A DNA stretch of 64,000 bases from Ischnura elegans (Eukaryota > Arthropoda > Insecta > Odonata > Coenagrionidae), in the NCBI RefSeq assembly GCF_921293095.1, contig NC_060249.1, positions 86,935,907 to 86,999,906 of the forward strand. Reading direction: 5' to 3'. Shown here in pieces: positions 10,117-20,948 of this stretch. A program made the position numbers and the translations under genes. The notes beneath the pieces are model-generated. The model was not told the origin of the DNA. It made no database searches and saw only the letters and a program-made list of their open reading frames with translations. Numbering within the stretch: the stretch's first letter is position 1; every line of letters begins with the position of its first letter.

Positions 10117-11766
10117 AAGCCTTTTTTGTAGATGCGTGCTCTAGCAATGAGGAGAACATTTACTGTGCATGACATTAGTTGATACACATATGAACATCAG
10201 CTGTGCAGTAAGGCCTTGTGCGTGTACCGGATCGAAAGGAAACCACGAGGAGTAGACTACAAAATATGGGAGGTCCCTGATGTGATTGTTTTTGGATTGG
10301 ATTAACTGTGCCAATGAACGGGAACCTGGTTTTGGAGTACGCAAGTATATTTTGCGAGGATGGGTCTGGTGACGGTTTGTGATTGACATAATAATGCGAG
10401 AACCAATGCGAGTCGCCAATCATCGATGGTTTAATTTTTCGATCAAATTATCAGATACTATTCGAATAACTTTAAGCATTTTCAACAATATTTTACGAAT
10501 AAATATTCGCTATTTTCTTACAAAATCAGGTAGTTGCCCATTCGGCAGTCTGAAGGAGGAGTAAACTGATTGTGATAGTTTTTTCCTACGAATGTTACTT
10601 ATGAGGTATATTTTATATTTCTTGTTTTATTTAAATTAATAGTCTCCTGAACTTCGGGATAACCTGAGAGACGAAAATTTATTATTTTTATTTCTTTTTT
10701 TTAATATCGCAAAATTTGGGATCTCGGTCACATAGTGGGTAGAGCACTGATCGAGGTGTCTTTATGTTCCGAGGTGTTCATATTCTTTGTGAAGCCTTAT
10801 GACATCCCTTAAAGACATCTTCTACCTTCACTCAAACCAGTATTTGGGTTGAATCCCTAAGTGAGCGAGTGAAAGGAAATTATGTTGATAACGTACTTAT
10901 GTCCCAGAAGAAGCTGTCTGATGCTCTTAAAATAAATCCTCACTGCGCTGCAAGGTGGTCTAAGGAAAGTAAAAAGCCCCCACACAGAATTAATTTTTCA
11001 ATTCACACGAATATAGCTTAGTATGGGGTGAGCCTTATCCTCATTAATCCACAACAGCCTTATTATCGATTCACTGAGGGAAAAATGTTTAATATATGCG
11101 TAATCGCCCATTTATACAGCTATTCCTAAGTTTACTGTTCTCTTTCATGTGCTTTGTTGACATATTTTACTCACATCCCTTATCCATACCCAAGGGAATG
11201 GACTCCCAACGGACGCAAGTCAGCAATTTGAGAGTCTGAGAAGAGAAGGCATGCAACGAAAGTTATGAGTAAGTTCGGATATGATGCCTCACGTATTTTT
11301 TCCTTCGTATCTTTTTTTTTCGCTCGCTTCCTCCTCTCCTCTAACTGATTTTATTCTTCTTCTCCTTCGAGGATTTTTTCAGGGAAGGGATAGCCGAGCA
11401 AAATGAAGAGGGATGGCGAGAAATTTGAGGAGACAGGTGGGAGAGAGGTATTGGAGCCTCTTACCGGTGCGAGGATGTTACCTCAGCGGGACGCCCACTC
11501 GCTACTTATATTTGCGATTTCGCGGAAAAGCGCTGTGGGAAGAGCGAGGTAGCAGAGCGAGAAAAGCCCCCACCTGCTTCACGGGCTCAACGGGGAAGCG
11601 TTCATTTTTCATTATTTTTGCCGTTAAACTGTCTGGGTAGGATGGGGATTAAAGGTTCTCTGGAAGGGAAGAAGAAATGCCGCTTCATATCAAAAAGGGT
11701 GAGCCAGGGTTCCTTTGCTGCGCCAGACATTATTAATTCCGCCCGCTTCTGTTTAATGAAAGGTTT
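10117..11766. other. Mostly featureless, with a weak SINE-like head
   Basis: At about 10715-10800 the sequence AGTGGGTAGAGCACTGATCG followed by TTCCGAGGTG..TTC resembles a decayed tRNA-derived A box / B box pair, as found at SINE heads; support is weak. The rest, including a GC-richer patch at 11400-11600, shows nothing recognisable. Confidence 0.35.
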
Positions 11767-12640
11767 CACTGAGGAAGCAACAGTTGCATTTTCCTTCGGT
11801 TGCGCTGTTTAATTATTATTTGAAGGGGGAATGACTAAATTGATATGAAAATTCATATCAAAACTCATTGCCTCAGAGACGCCTGTTTGACAGTCTGGCG
11901 AGCCTATTTTTTCCCTTGATATGGCAAAAGAAGGGATAAATACCACTAAACGTGCATTTGAAATAAGATATTTCTGTTCATCGTTGCTGGTATATTCACT
12001 ACATAAGATAAAATCAGGCAGTTGAGAGACAAGCATGGTCAGCGATAATCACTTAATTTTTCTCGGCTTTGTAGAGAAAGCAACTATTGCTGTTTTCTCC
12101 GGCTGCACAGTTTACTTCTTATTTGAGGAGGGAATGAGTGAAATGATGTGAGTTTTTATCAAATCTCATTGCCTCACAAGCGGCTGTTGGGCAGTTTGGC
12201 GAACGTATTTCTTCCCTTAATATGGCGAAGATAAGGATAAATACCATTAAACGTGTACATGAACTTGGGGTATTGTAATTACGTTCATATTTTTCGGTTT
12301 AGTCACGAATGTAAGATAAATCAGGTAGTTGAGGAACAAGTATTAATAGCAGTAGTCACTTAATTTTCATTGGATTCATGAAGAAAGTTGCAGTTTTTCG
12401 TAAGTGCGCTGCTTATTTTGAAACAGAGTGAATAATTGTCATAAATTGTGTCTATCTCCCAAATAGCCGAAAAAATCCAATTACACTGTTTGGAAAGTGT
12501 GGTTATGAGAAATGCTATTTACTAAATTGTCGGTAAGGTTAAGCAATATATGTCGATACACCATGTAACGGAAATGCTTTTTGTATTGTTAAATCTTATC
12601 ATGAATGCTAAGAAAAGATAAATTCACTCGGCTTCTGCTA
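11767..12640 (+). repeat. Three diverged ~300-bp tandem repeats
   Basis: Unit 1 starts near 11771 (GAAGCAACAGTTGC), unit 2 near 12071 (GAAAGCAACTATTGC) and unit 3 near 12377 (GAAGAAAGTTGCAG). Units 1 and 2 share long blocks in order: CTCATTGCCTCA, CAGT.TGGCGA.C.TATTT.TTCCCTT, GGATAAATACCA.TAAACGTG and AGATAAA.TCAGG.AGTTGAG. Unit 3 keeps only the head and scattered blocks. Reading frames are not conserved between units. Confidence 0.75.
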
Positions 12641-13152
12641 CCCTATGGTTGAATCAAACCTGTGGCAGTCGCTAAGTCTCTGTCTTGTTTCAGTTATGAA
12701 GCCCTTGTACCACCTTATGGCGTCTAGTTGTGATTTAATCTAAGCATGAATGCCAGATGAATCTAGAAGTCAAGTCACTAAAGTGAAGTGTCCATCAATC
12801 AAGTTACCTCGCTCTAAAATATATAGAGCGGTTGAAGCACATCCTCCCTGGTTGAGGAATGTTAGACCAGTCACACGTATGGGTCCTTTGCGTGTCCAAA
12901 GGCCGTCATTACATTTACAAGTATTGCTGGCTAAGCTTTCCTAATTCATCCAAATGCAACGAAGAATTACTCATATCCCACGTCCAATTCCGATCGAGCA
13001 TATTTTTCGCTTTGAAATAATGAAATTTTGACAGGGAAACGTCAGTTTTTATAAATATTCCACAGCCATTTACAGTACTCATTATTTTTTTGATCCATCA
13101 TTCCTGTATTTTAAGTGAGTGTAGATTGTTCTAAATTATCTTAGCACCCGCT
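12641..13152. other. No gene recognised
   Basis: AT-rich spacer between the tandem repeats and the piggyBac element. Confidence 0.5.
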
Positions 13153-13166
13153 TTAACCGTTTACAG

Positions 13167-13190
13167 TCCAATGTTCCCATTTGGGAACAG
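13167..13190 (+). repeat. piggyBac subterminal near-palindrome, copy 1
   Basis: GTCCAATGTTCCCATTTGGG followed by AACA. The core TGTTCCCA..TGGGAACA is an imperfect palindrome. It begins 10 bp inside the left end. Confidence 0.8.
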
Positions 13191-13510
13191 ATTTTTAAAA
13201 ATTCATAAAAATTATATTTCATATCTCTGATTAATTTTATAGCTTAGGTTATATTATTAAGTATGGAAGTATTTTTTAAAGTTAATTGCATGACTTGTTC
13301 ATACATTTGTCGATAATTATACATTTTTAAAGTTGGTTATTTTCATTACCTCTGAAGTGAGTATGCGGTTTATCCAATATTTTTCTCTACACTACCTCTC
13401 AAGTAACAAATACTCATTTATTAAAAAGATCAATATACATTACATTGTTAAACTCAGTTTTTTGGTCAAGTTTGTATTTATTTTCCAAGCAATAACAAAA
13501 TTTTGAGGTG

Positions 13511-13534
13511 TGTTCCCATTTGGGAACATTGGAC
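13511..13534 (-). repeat. piggyBac subterminal near-palindrome, copy 2 (inverted)
   Basis: Reverse complement of copy 1, including the flanking CAGTCC (here as GGACTG). Copies 1 and 2 together make a 25-bp inverted pair about 320 bp apart in the left end region. Confidence 0.8.
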
Positions 13535-13844
13535 TGTCGGCATATCTAAGTCAGTTGCTGTTTTTTGCCTCCGATGAGTTATCCCTAAACTCTTGTTGTT
13601 ATATTTTTTTCGTCCAATACAAAGGAGTTTTGAAACATTATCGCTTCTTTGGCCTAATTATATCTGAATTCGCCGCCTCAGACTGCTTGCAGCTATGTAA
13701 ACACATTGTAGTTTCTTGTTGGACATTGTGGTATGAAATATACCCGGTCAACTCATTCTATCGAATCTCTATTTAGTCATTCTGAGAGTCGGTTTTGTGA
13801 TCACTATCTTTGAAGAACATACTTTTTTTAGAAACTTCGTTAAA

Positions 13845-15705
13845 ATGAGCTCATAGGAGTTTCTTAGTTTGGAAGAAGTAGTCGAATATTTAGACGTTCT
13901 AAGTGACGATGAAATGTCGGAATACGAGTTGTGCCAGCTTCCTCCTGAAGAAGACCCCCGTTTGACGGATGAAGAAGATGTCAATGAAAATGATCTAGTG
14001 GAAATAATTCCGGTTGACAAATTAGGGAAAATTAGCCTCACTCACTTTACCAAACAGAGATGATGATGGAGAGAAAGAGAAAGACAGTGTAATTAGAAGG
14101 AAAGGAGTAAAACAGAAAAGAAGTATTTTGGGAGAAGGTCAGTAAAATAAATTGTCCTCTTACTTCGTTTCGGAGTTATGTTATTTTTAAAATTACAATT
14201 CAGCATCTTTTAAGAATTCAAAACTTTTAATTTTTCAACTTATATATTTCTAAGCCATGACGTAATTCAATGATTGTATAATTCACAGGCAATGTTTGGA
14301 AAAACAGAATCAATTTGAAAAAGAAATTCCGTCAGAACCAATGCGGGGGCTAGATAATCATCTGGAGGAACTGGTTGCCATGGAGCCGATTGAAATCTTC
14401 TTCTAGTATTTACCACAGCAGTACCTGAATCATGTTGCAAACATGTCCTCTCTTTATGCTCAACAAAAAGGCTCATCTCTTGATGTTACGTGGGGAGAGA
14501 TTGGTCAGTTCTTCGGAATACTTTTGTTTAGTGGATACCACACGGTCCCCCAAGAAAATTTGTATTGGTGTTCTGAAGAGAATATGTCGATTCATATCAT
14601 TCCATCAGTGATGATCAGGAATCATTTCAAATAAATAAAAAGATACTTTCACTTGTCTCATAACAACATGTTGCAAAAGGGTGACAAATTGGGAAAAATA
14701 TCTCCTCTGTATAGAGAGTTGGGAAAAACGTCGTGCAATTTGGAATCTCCCATAAGGAACTAAGCCTTGACGAATCTATGGTTCCATACTACGGCCATCA
14801 CTCGAGCAAAATATTTATCAAAGGAAAACCAATTCCTTTTGGGTACAAAATCTAGATGCTATGTTCATCATCAGGATATCCCTATGCGATGCAAATATAC
14901 GCTGGGAAAGAAAAAAAATTCTACTGGACCGCTGGGAGGCAGGGTAGTATGCAATCTTTTGGCTGTTGTAGAGCACCCTAAGCAAATTGAGTTATACTTC
15001 AATAATTTCTTTTCATCCCACTCACTGCTAGTAGAACTGGCAGATAGAAGCATGAAGGCAACAAGTACAATTAGCGAAGGTAGGATAGCCAAATACCCGC
15101 TAAAACCATCAAAAGTGAAAAATTTCACCGAGGGGATTTTGATTTCATATGTGATGGAGTGGTATTTTTCTGTCGATGGAATGATAATTCAGTGGTTACA
15201 TTAGGGTCCAACTGCTTCACTAATGAGCCATTGGGTTCTGTAAAGAGATTTTCTAGGAAGGAAGGGAATGGGATAGAAATTACACAACCGCAATTGATAA
15301 AAAAATATAATTTGGGAATGGGGGGAGTTGGACAAACTTCTGGGTAGCTACCGACCAAAATTTCGAAGCAAGAAATGGTGGTGGAATCTTTTTTCAAATG
15401 CTTTGAATATGAGTGTCGTCAGTGCATGGCTTTTGCACAGGGAAATCCACGAAAAAAATTATTTGAAAACACACTTGGAGTTTCTCCGCGACGTAGCGAC
15501 TAGTCTCATGCGACTACGCCCAAAAAATAATCTCTCATCCTGGATCTAAGACGCACTCTTCAGTGAAACGAAGAAAAACTGGGGGGCACATTCTAAATAA
15601 ATCTTCACAGGGAAGATGCGTAGTCTGCAAAAAAACACTCGCCTCCAATGCACCGAATGTGAAAAAAAGATGCATCTTCACTGTTTTTCAATGTATCATG
15701 AATAA
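13845..15705 (+). pseudogene. piggyBac transposase pseudogene
   Basis: Reading from an ATG at 13845, an in-frame TAG follows after three codons. The acidic N-terminus (SDDEMSEYEL, DEEDVNENDL) then continues to about 14063. A probable intron with GT at 14138 and AG at 14288 precedes the core, where VTWGEIGQFFGILLFSGYH is typical of the family. The region around 14767 reads SLDESMVPYYGHHSSKIFIK in one frame (first catalytic Asp), then shifts. LGGRVVCNLLAVVE and ELYFNNFFSSHSLLVEL follow, with Asn where the family normally has Asp in the DNFFTS-like motif. The C-terminus keeps a Cys-rich finger (GRCVVCKK..QCTECEKKMHLHC), split by another shift. Several stops and frameshifts make the gene non-functional. 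Introns in piggyBac relatives occur but this one is inferred. Confidence 0.87.
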
Positions 15706-15841
15706 TCAATAAATGCAATTTATACACTGTATAATGAGAATGATGTCATTATAACGTGTAATTTTTACCAAACTTATGATATTTTCGAAAAATATACATG
15801 CTCAAAATAAAAGTTAAACTTCGAAATTTTATTCACTTGAG

Positions 15842-15866
15842 TGTCCAATGTTCCCATTTGGGAACA
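15842..15866 (+). repeat. piggyBac subterminal near-palindrome, copy 3
   Basis: Same sequence and orientation as copy 1, lying about 130 bp inside the right end. Its conservation in three places suggests a protein-binding site, which is inference. Confidence 0.78.
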
Positions 15867-16233
15867 TGCTTGAAAACGCATTTAAAAATTTTTGTTCGGG
15901 TTTTCTTTCATAACATCTCTTAATTAGCTGTAAAATAAATAGAATATGCAATAAAAATAATAAAAATCAGTTGGTAAGTTAGTTTGGTCTTTAAAGGGTT
16001 AATTAAATTGTGAAATAAATTAGTTAGATATTAGGAGCATAGGAAGAAATGCTTATGCACTAATGACGTTGGTATAATTTTATTAAAAAATAGAGTAGAG
16101 TATGAGAATAGCGTAGAGTTGTTATTATGAAATTAAAAATAAAATTATAACACTCCTAAAATACATGTTGATTACCGCACGTCTACGTCTTGCATTTGTA
16201 ATATTCTCCTTTTTGTGACCTGGTTGCTTTCAG

Positions 16234-17381
16234 TTGGTGAAGTATCGGGCATTAAATTTCTTGTCTTGCACAAGGTATTATTGGTTATCAATAGACATGA
16301 AATTTAATATAATGGCAGGGTATCAGGCAAACTTTCTGCGTCGTGTTTTGATGAGGGAAACTCAGTACGGAAGTTTGAAGGAGGTTCAAATTTCTGGAAC
16401 TGATCCGTGTTATCTAAATTATATTCTCCTGTCATGTCATGTGGGGCAATACACTCCCAGCGGATTGAGATAACCTGATCAGTGGTAATTGAATCCGCCT
16501 CTAGTGCGTGCAAATTCAACTACGGTAAGTTTTCTTTATTTTTTAGCGAGGGTAGATAGCATACGTAAATAATGATTTGTGAGATCATCATTTTTCTATA
16601 GTTTTCATTTTTCATCCATTACTTCTTTCATGTAATGAAACCCATTAAATATCAGCAAATTCACTGAAACTGACCTTAGTTGATGCATTTCTTATGTCTT
16701 GACCCTTTATTTTTTACGAAGTTTTGGTTTAATATGTAGGAAGTTACGTCTGATTTCAGATCTTTAGTTGATCCCTGGTCGATTTCTATTTTTAAGGATA
16801 GGTACTCAAATATACCTCTCAGTCTGAAAATATTGAAACAAACGTTCCTTGGTTATGCTCATATTCAAGGATGCTTGCCAGAATATGTTTTCCTGGACAT
16901 AAAGGGTGCTCAAGAACTCAAGAATATTTATTGGTTGCGTCACATGGTCCTTGGGACTTAGAGAAGGATTTTTGCTATGTTGCTATGATACCATGGAAAG
17001 CTTCATTTCTCTCAGAAGGAAATTGAAATTTTACTTAATCAAGACTACTCAGGTGTGCAATACGCGGTAAGTCTAGGAAATCTGTTTTATGTCATAGATG
17101 CGTACACTTGACTCTCGTAATGCAAATGTTACCAACAGCGTGTTTCATTGATCGACGGCCACTCGGTATTAATGAGAGCAAGAATGAAAACGTGTTTGGT
17201 AAAAGTGATGGGAAAAAGCAAGTGTCGCAAAAAGTGCGCAGGATGGAAGCAAATGATTAAGTCCGACGACAGCCAGGCTGCTAGTGATGATTCAGAATTT
17301 CTAGTTGGAATGCTTGCTGTGAATCACACAACAATAGAAATTCAGTACCTGCTGTGGTTCTTGCTCAAATCCATGGATTAG
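16234..17381 (+). pseudogene. Possible decayed multi-exon gene, unidentified
   Basis: Three blocks are framed by good splice signals. Block 1 is 16234-16524, with acceptor CTGGTTGCTTTCAG and donor ACG|GTAAGT. Block 2 is 16740-17066, with acceptor GGTTTAATATGTAG and donor GCG|GTAAGT. Block 3 begins at 17139, with acceptor TTACCAACAG. The implied introns are 215 and 72 bp. No frame runs through all blocks. Block 2 is open for about 80 codons from its acceptor in one frame, and block 3 is open to 17381 in the frame that follows it in phase 0, but block 1 meets stops. I recognise no domain. It may be a decayed gene copy, or chance splice-like sites in non-coding DNA. Confidence 0.3.
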
Positions 17382-17720
17382 CAGTGCGGGTTTCCCTCCC
17401 AGATGGTTCGGGTACATATCCCGGCGGTAGCAGAGATTTTTTTGTCCAATCCCGGCTTGAATGCTATGTGGCGGTTACTTCAAGTTCAGCAATCCGTCCG
17501 TCGGATGGGACGTTAAGACGTGGCCCTCTTGGCGCCTTTCCTTAGGAGTAGGCTATCGCTGACGCGGGATTTCTCTCCACCCTTAACTTCTTGCCTTTCC
17601 CTAATGGTGCAAATGACCTTAGCTGTCGGTCGCCTCATCCAAATACCATGCACTAAGGATTAGCAATGGATTTCGGGTTACTGCAAGGGTCTTCCCCCTA
17701 GAGCCTTAGCAAGAGGCCTC
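17382..17720 (+). repeat. SINE-like or other interspersed repeat
   Basis: A GC-richer segment in AT-rich DNA. It begins around GATTAGCAGTGCGGGTTTCC and has a B-box-like GGTTCGGGTACATATCCCGG. A body with GTCCGTCGGATGGGACGTTA and GGCGCCTTTCC follows. Its composition and tRNA-promoter-like start suggest a dispersed repeat. There is no second copy in the window, so the boundaries are guesses. Confidence 0.45.
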
Positions 17721-19455
17721 AAAAAGGAGTAAGATGACCTCAATGAATAAAGCGATAATTTCGGTTCCTGGAGGTAAAAAAAGGTTTTCATACACAAAGA
17801 GAAAATAATGGTATTGCTATACAAACTATCAGTTTGATGTTTCTCACAATTCACATTTTACTATTAAAACGGCACGACGTAAATAATAGTAATGTACGTA
17901 TCGTCGGACCTGGAATGTTTTCCGTACACTCCGGAAGGACCCAAAATCTCCGGTAAGCAAAATGTACATTATTCTGGCTACGCTATTGCAAAGGATAAGT
18001 GCCCTGCCAAGGTCATAGTGTTTTGGCTTACTATGAAATCCAGGTTGAGCAATGGCACTTTTAATCGCTATGTCCACGCCGGATTTTTTCCTCACTCTTC
18101 CCCTCCCCTCATTTCCTCCGGGATGCGTCGCGAATAAAAACATTAGCTGACAGGGGTAGCCTCCACATACGGATGCTGGCTTATTGAGCCAAAGAAATCA
18201 ATTACACCTCCCCGATTAAAATAAATTATGATATTAAAATTCTCCGCAGTAATTTTACGGGAGACCTTGAGCGGTAGAAGAGTCGCACGAGCAATCCATT
18301 ATGCGAATATAAATTCATAATTTACTCGGCAAATTGCCAGATCGATTTCCCGGGGATACATGCAAGAGAGAGAGAGAGAGAGCGTCCTAGGATATTCCGA
18401 CTTCGATCTCCAAATCGCGTGACCTTGGCAATGATCGTGCGGGCGGTGGTGATGGTGGCCTCTCGCCCCAAATTGATTGCTTTAACTATTCATTTCGAAT
18501 AAGAGCAGGACCCTTAACGCTCCCAAGAACAAATATAAAATTTTGTTTCCTGGTTACTTTTGACCCCCATTTATATGGGACTTAGACACGTGTAAGGCCC
18601 CAATTAATAATTTTTGTGTGTGAATGCGACATAGTTGGCACGATGAAGCATGCTCCCGGAAAAAATTGAAATATTCTATCGTTCTCGATGCGTTTTCTTC
18701 GGTCTGGACATTCTATAAATTACTTCTATCGTCATGAATCAATGAGAAATAACTCGTTCTGGCGTTCTACCCAGAACCCCATGATTTGGTCAAAATCAAG
18801 TGTTCCGATTTGTATGGATATTGGTTTCTCGGCGTATCAAGTGGTCTTAATTCGAAAAATGGCATTTTTGAAAAATCGAATCTTTCACTCCCAAATTCCA
18901 AAACCCCCAAACTCCCAAAAAGGAAGACATACAGGCATTAGGCAACACAGTAATAGGTGGAAAATGTAGTGCTTCAGCAGTAATTTTTAGCATTTCAGGC
19001 CATTTGATGACTTTTTGTCATATACCGTCTCGTATACGTCACACATTTGTGTAGAAGCTGTTGGAAACCGTAAAAGACAAAACAATTAGAGTATTGACAA
19101 CTTTTTTCACGGTTTCAGAGGTGGTGAATTCTATGACTTTTTGTCGTAGTTATGTAGTCGCGTTCGCCCTAAATGTTTTTATGAGTGAGTTATTGATTCA
19201 GTCAGTCAGTGAGTGGTCGGAACTGGATATATGATTGGTTTATTATAGCATATGTGGGGTAGATAAATTATGTCTGGGTTTCATCTCTTAGCTAAGGTCT
19301 AACGGTAGACCCTACTCGTATAATTAGACCTTAAAATAATCAATGTTTCTTGATAGTTTTGCTTTGAAAGTGACGTTGATCTGGTTGTACTTAATAGATA
19401 AAACATATCATCATTGTACAATTTATAAATATATGAAGAGGTTTGGGAATAAGGT
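17721..19455. other. No gene recognised; short GA microsatellite
   Basis: Contains a (GA)n run at about 18366-18383. Nothing else that I can support; short open frames lack motifs. Confidence 0.5.
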
Positions 19456-19631
19456 TTGAGAATGTAGGTTCAAAGATTTTCGCGGCGTTGAGTAGATGAT
19501 CTCTGCATTCTATTCGGGTTTTCACCGCGTCCGTTGTGTTTTAATGACAACAGTTTCGCTGACATTGCAGTCAGCGTCTTCAGGTCGAAGGTGAGGAAAC
19601 TCGGAAAATTTTCCGCCTTCTTTTCCATGGA

Positions 19632-20447
19632 CTTGAACTTCCCTTCCTGGATGTTTTGGTAAAAAGAAGAAGAAATGGGCTCCTAGGACATGCCGTTCAC
19701 AGAAAGAAGACGCATACTGACCGCTACCTGAACGCTTCTTCGCATCACCACCCAGTGCAAAAAATCTCCTTGGTGGCAACACTAATACATCGCGCCTATG
19801 CCATCTCAGACACCGAGTCACTATCTGCGGAGAAGAAGCATCTCATTGAAGTGCTGGGAAGGAACGGCTACAGGAGAAGCATGGTGGATAGAAGATTTGT
19901 GGAGCAGGAGAACAAAGCCCCGAAAAGGACCTCTGAGGAAGAGAGCCGGCCGGAGCCAGAAGCATACGCCACAATTCCCTTTGTGGCGGGTACATCAGAA
20001 AAGATTGCCAGAATGCTCAGAAAGCACAACGTCATAACACGTTTCAATTGCGTGATAAATATATCAGACATACTATCCGGAGAGAAGGACAAAATCCCAA
20101 TGGACCTTTATGAGGGAATATATCGAGTGCCTTGCTCATGCGGTAAATATTACATCGGCGAGACTTGCAGATCAATGAAAGCCCGATTGCAGGAACATCA
20201 AAGGGCTACTAAACACAAACAGCACCAACTCTCAGCCATATATGAGCATGCTTGGAGTGTACCTGGACACAACATACTCTTTGAAGACGTCAGGATAATA
20301 ACTAAAGAAAATAAACACTTCCCTCGTCTGATCAGAGAGGCTATTGAGATAGCAAAAACGCCGGCGAATTTCAACAGGGATCAAGGCTACAGCCTGCATA
20401 TCGCATGGAAAAGGATTCTCCGACCACCAACAATGAGAGATAGATAA
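19632..20447 (+). CDS. Penelope-like reverse transcriptase C-terminus plus GIY-YIG endonuclease
   Basis: Retrotransposon protein fragment. Read from LELPFLDVLV (the conserved RT C-terminal motif, upstream of position 19656), it continues with GHAVHRKKTHTDRYLNASSH, a hallmark of Penelope-like RTs. The HLIEVLGRNGY segment follows. Counting from 19656, the GIY-YIG nuclease has GIYRVPCSCGKYYIG (residues 154-168), CRSMKARLQEHQ with the catalytic Arg/His region (171-182), and REAIEIAK with the expected Glu (228). The frame is open to a stop at 20445. The RT palm and fingers are missing upstream, so the copy cannot be active by itself. There is no genuine start codon; 19656 is an internal TTG. Confidence 0.88.
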   Translation, partial: LELPFLDVLVKRRRNGLLGHAVHRKKTHTDRYLNASSHHHPVQKISLVATLIHRAYAISDTESLSAEKKHLIEVLGRNGYRRSMVDRRFVEQENKAPKRTSEEESRPEPEAYATIPFVAGTSEKIARMLRKHNVITRFNCVINISDILSGEKDKIPMDLYEGIYRVPCSCGKYYIGETCRSMKARLQEHQRATKHKQHQLSAIYEHAWSVPGHNILFEDVRIITKENKHFPRLIREAIEIAKTPANFNRDQGYSLHIAWKRILRPPTMRDR

Positions 20448-20560
20448 CCGACCAATGAGAGAGCAGCAGCGGGTCAGGAGCCGCCGCCGCCTATATAAGG
20501 CGGGAAATTTTATGCCTATTCCTATACCTTTCACGACGGCACGGCACAAAGCGTTCCTTC
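20448..20560 (+). promoter_or_regulatory. TATA-like motif after the Penelope-like ORF
   Basis: A GC-rich stretch (GCCGCCGCCGCC) leads into CTATATAAGGC at 20491-20501. Penelope-like elements can carry promoter-bearing terminal repeats, and this position just 3' of the ORF would fit one. Promoter function is inference. Confidence 0.45.
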
Positions 20561-20686
20561 ATTTCACTTAGGCCATCTGAAATTCAATTTATCTACCGCA
20601 AACTGCTGTTAAATCAAATAATTAGAAACTTTTTTGAAAAACAAGGAATATTTAAAAACCTTAAACTTTAAACACCTAAAACCTTA

Positions 20687-20944
20687 CGATACCTCCACTG
20701 TAAAAACGCTCAACAATCGCCCACCGAATCAAATCGGCTCATCTAGTAGCCCAACAATACGAATCCGCTCAGCTGGCAGTGTCCGGAGCATACACGCTCA
20801 CCTCCAAGCTTGGAGAATAGGAGATAGGAGCGGTTATACGAATTCCGGACACTTCCAGCTGAGCGGATTCGTATTGTTGGTCTACCAGATGAGAAGATTT
20901 GATTCGGTGGGCGATTGTTGAGCGTTTTTGCAGTGGAGGTATCG
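20687..20944. mobile_element. Fold-back MITE, best copy of the CGATACCTCC family
   Basis: The ends are CGATACCTCCACTG and its inverse CAGTGGAGGTATCG, flanked by CTTA on both sides (20683-20686 and 20945-20948), a 4-bp target duplication. The arms pair over ~115 bp, including AAAAACGCTCAACAATCGCC, CACCGAATCAAATC and AACAATACGAATCCGCTCAG. It has no coding capacity. The superfamily is undetermined: a 4-bp non-TTAA duplication leaves several options. Confidence 0.88.
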
Positions 20945-20948
20945 CTTA

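Larger units (their letters stand above)
13157..15998 (+). mobile_element. piggyBac-superfamily element
   Basis: Flanked by TTAA at 13153-13156 and 15999-16002, the strict target duplication of piggyBac. The ends CCGTTTACAGTCC and, inverted, CCCTTTAAAGACC match at 10 of 13 positions. The ~2.84-kb interior encodes a decayed piggyBac transposase in order: acidic N-terminus, core and C-terminal cysteine-rich finger. Near-palindromic subterminal motifs are present (see separate entries). Confidence 0.88.
19460..20560 (+). mobile_element. Penelope-like element, 5' truncated
   Basis: The interior encodes the end of a Penelope-type reverse transcriptase followed by a GIY-YIG domain. Upstream (19480-19580) lies a stretch that, read on the minus strand, has CTGAAGA, a 7-bp stem GCTGAC..GTCAGC, CGAAAC and GTGAAAACCCGAAT. 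The same order occurs in hairpins elsewhere in the window, so this may be an inverted terminal-repeat fragment. Partial inverted termini next to truncated copies are known for Penelope elements. The 5' border is not fixed. Confidence 0.75.

Noticed and set aside
19540..19590. Hammerhead ribozyme in the CTGAAGA..stem..CGAAAC segment (minus strand)
   Set aside because: A good stem II can be drawn, but pairing at its base is off and no convincing stem I/III with a cleavage triplet was found; kept only as a shared motif.
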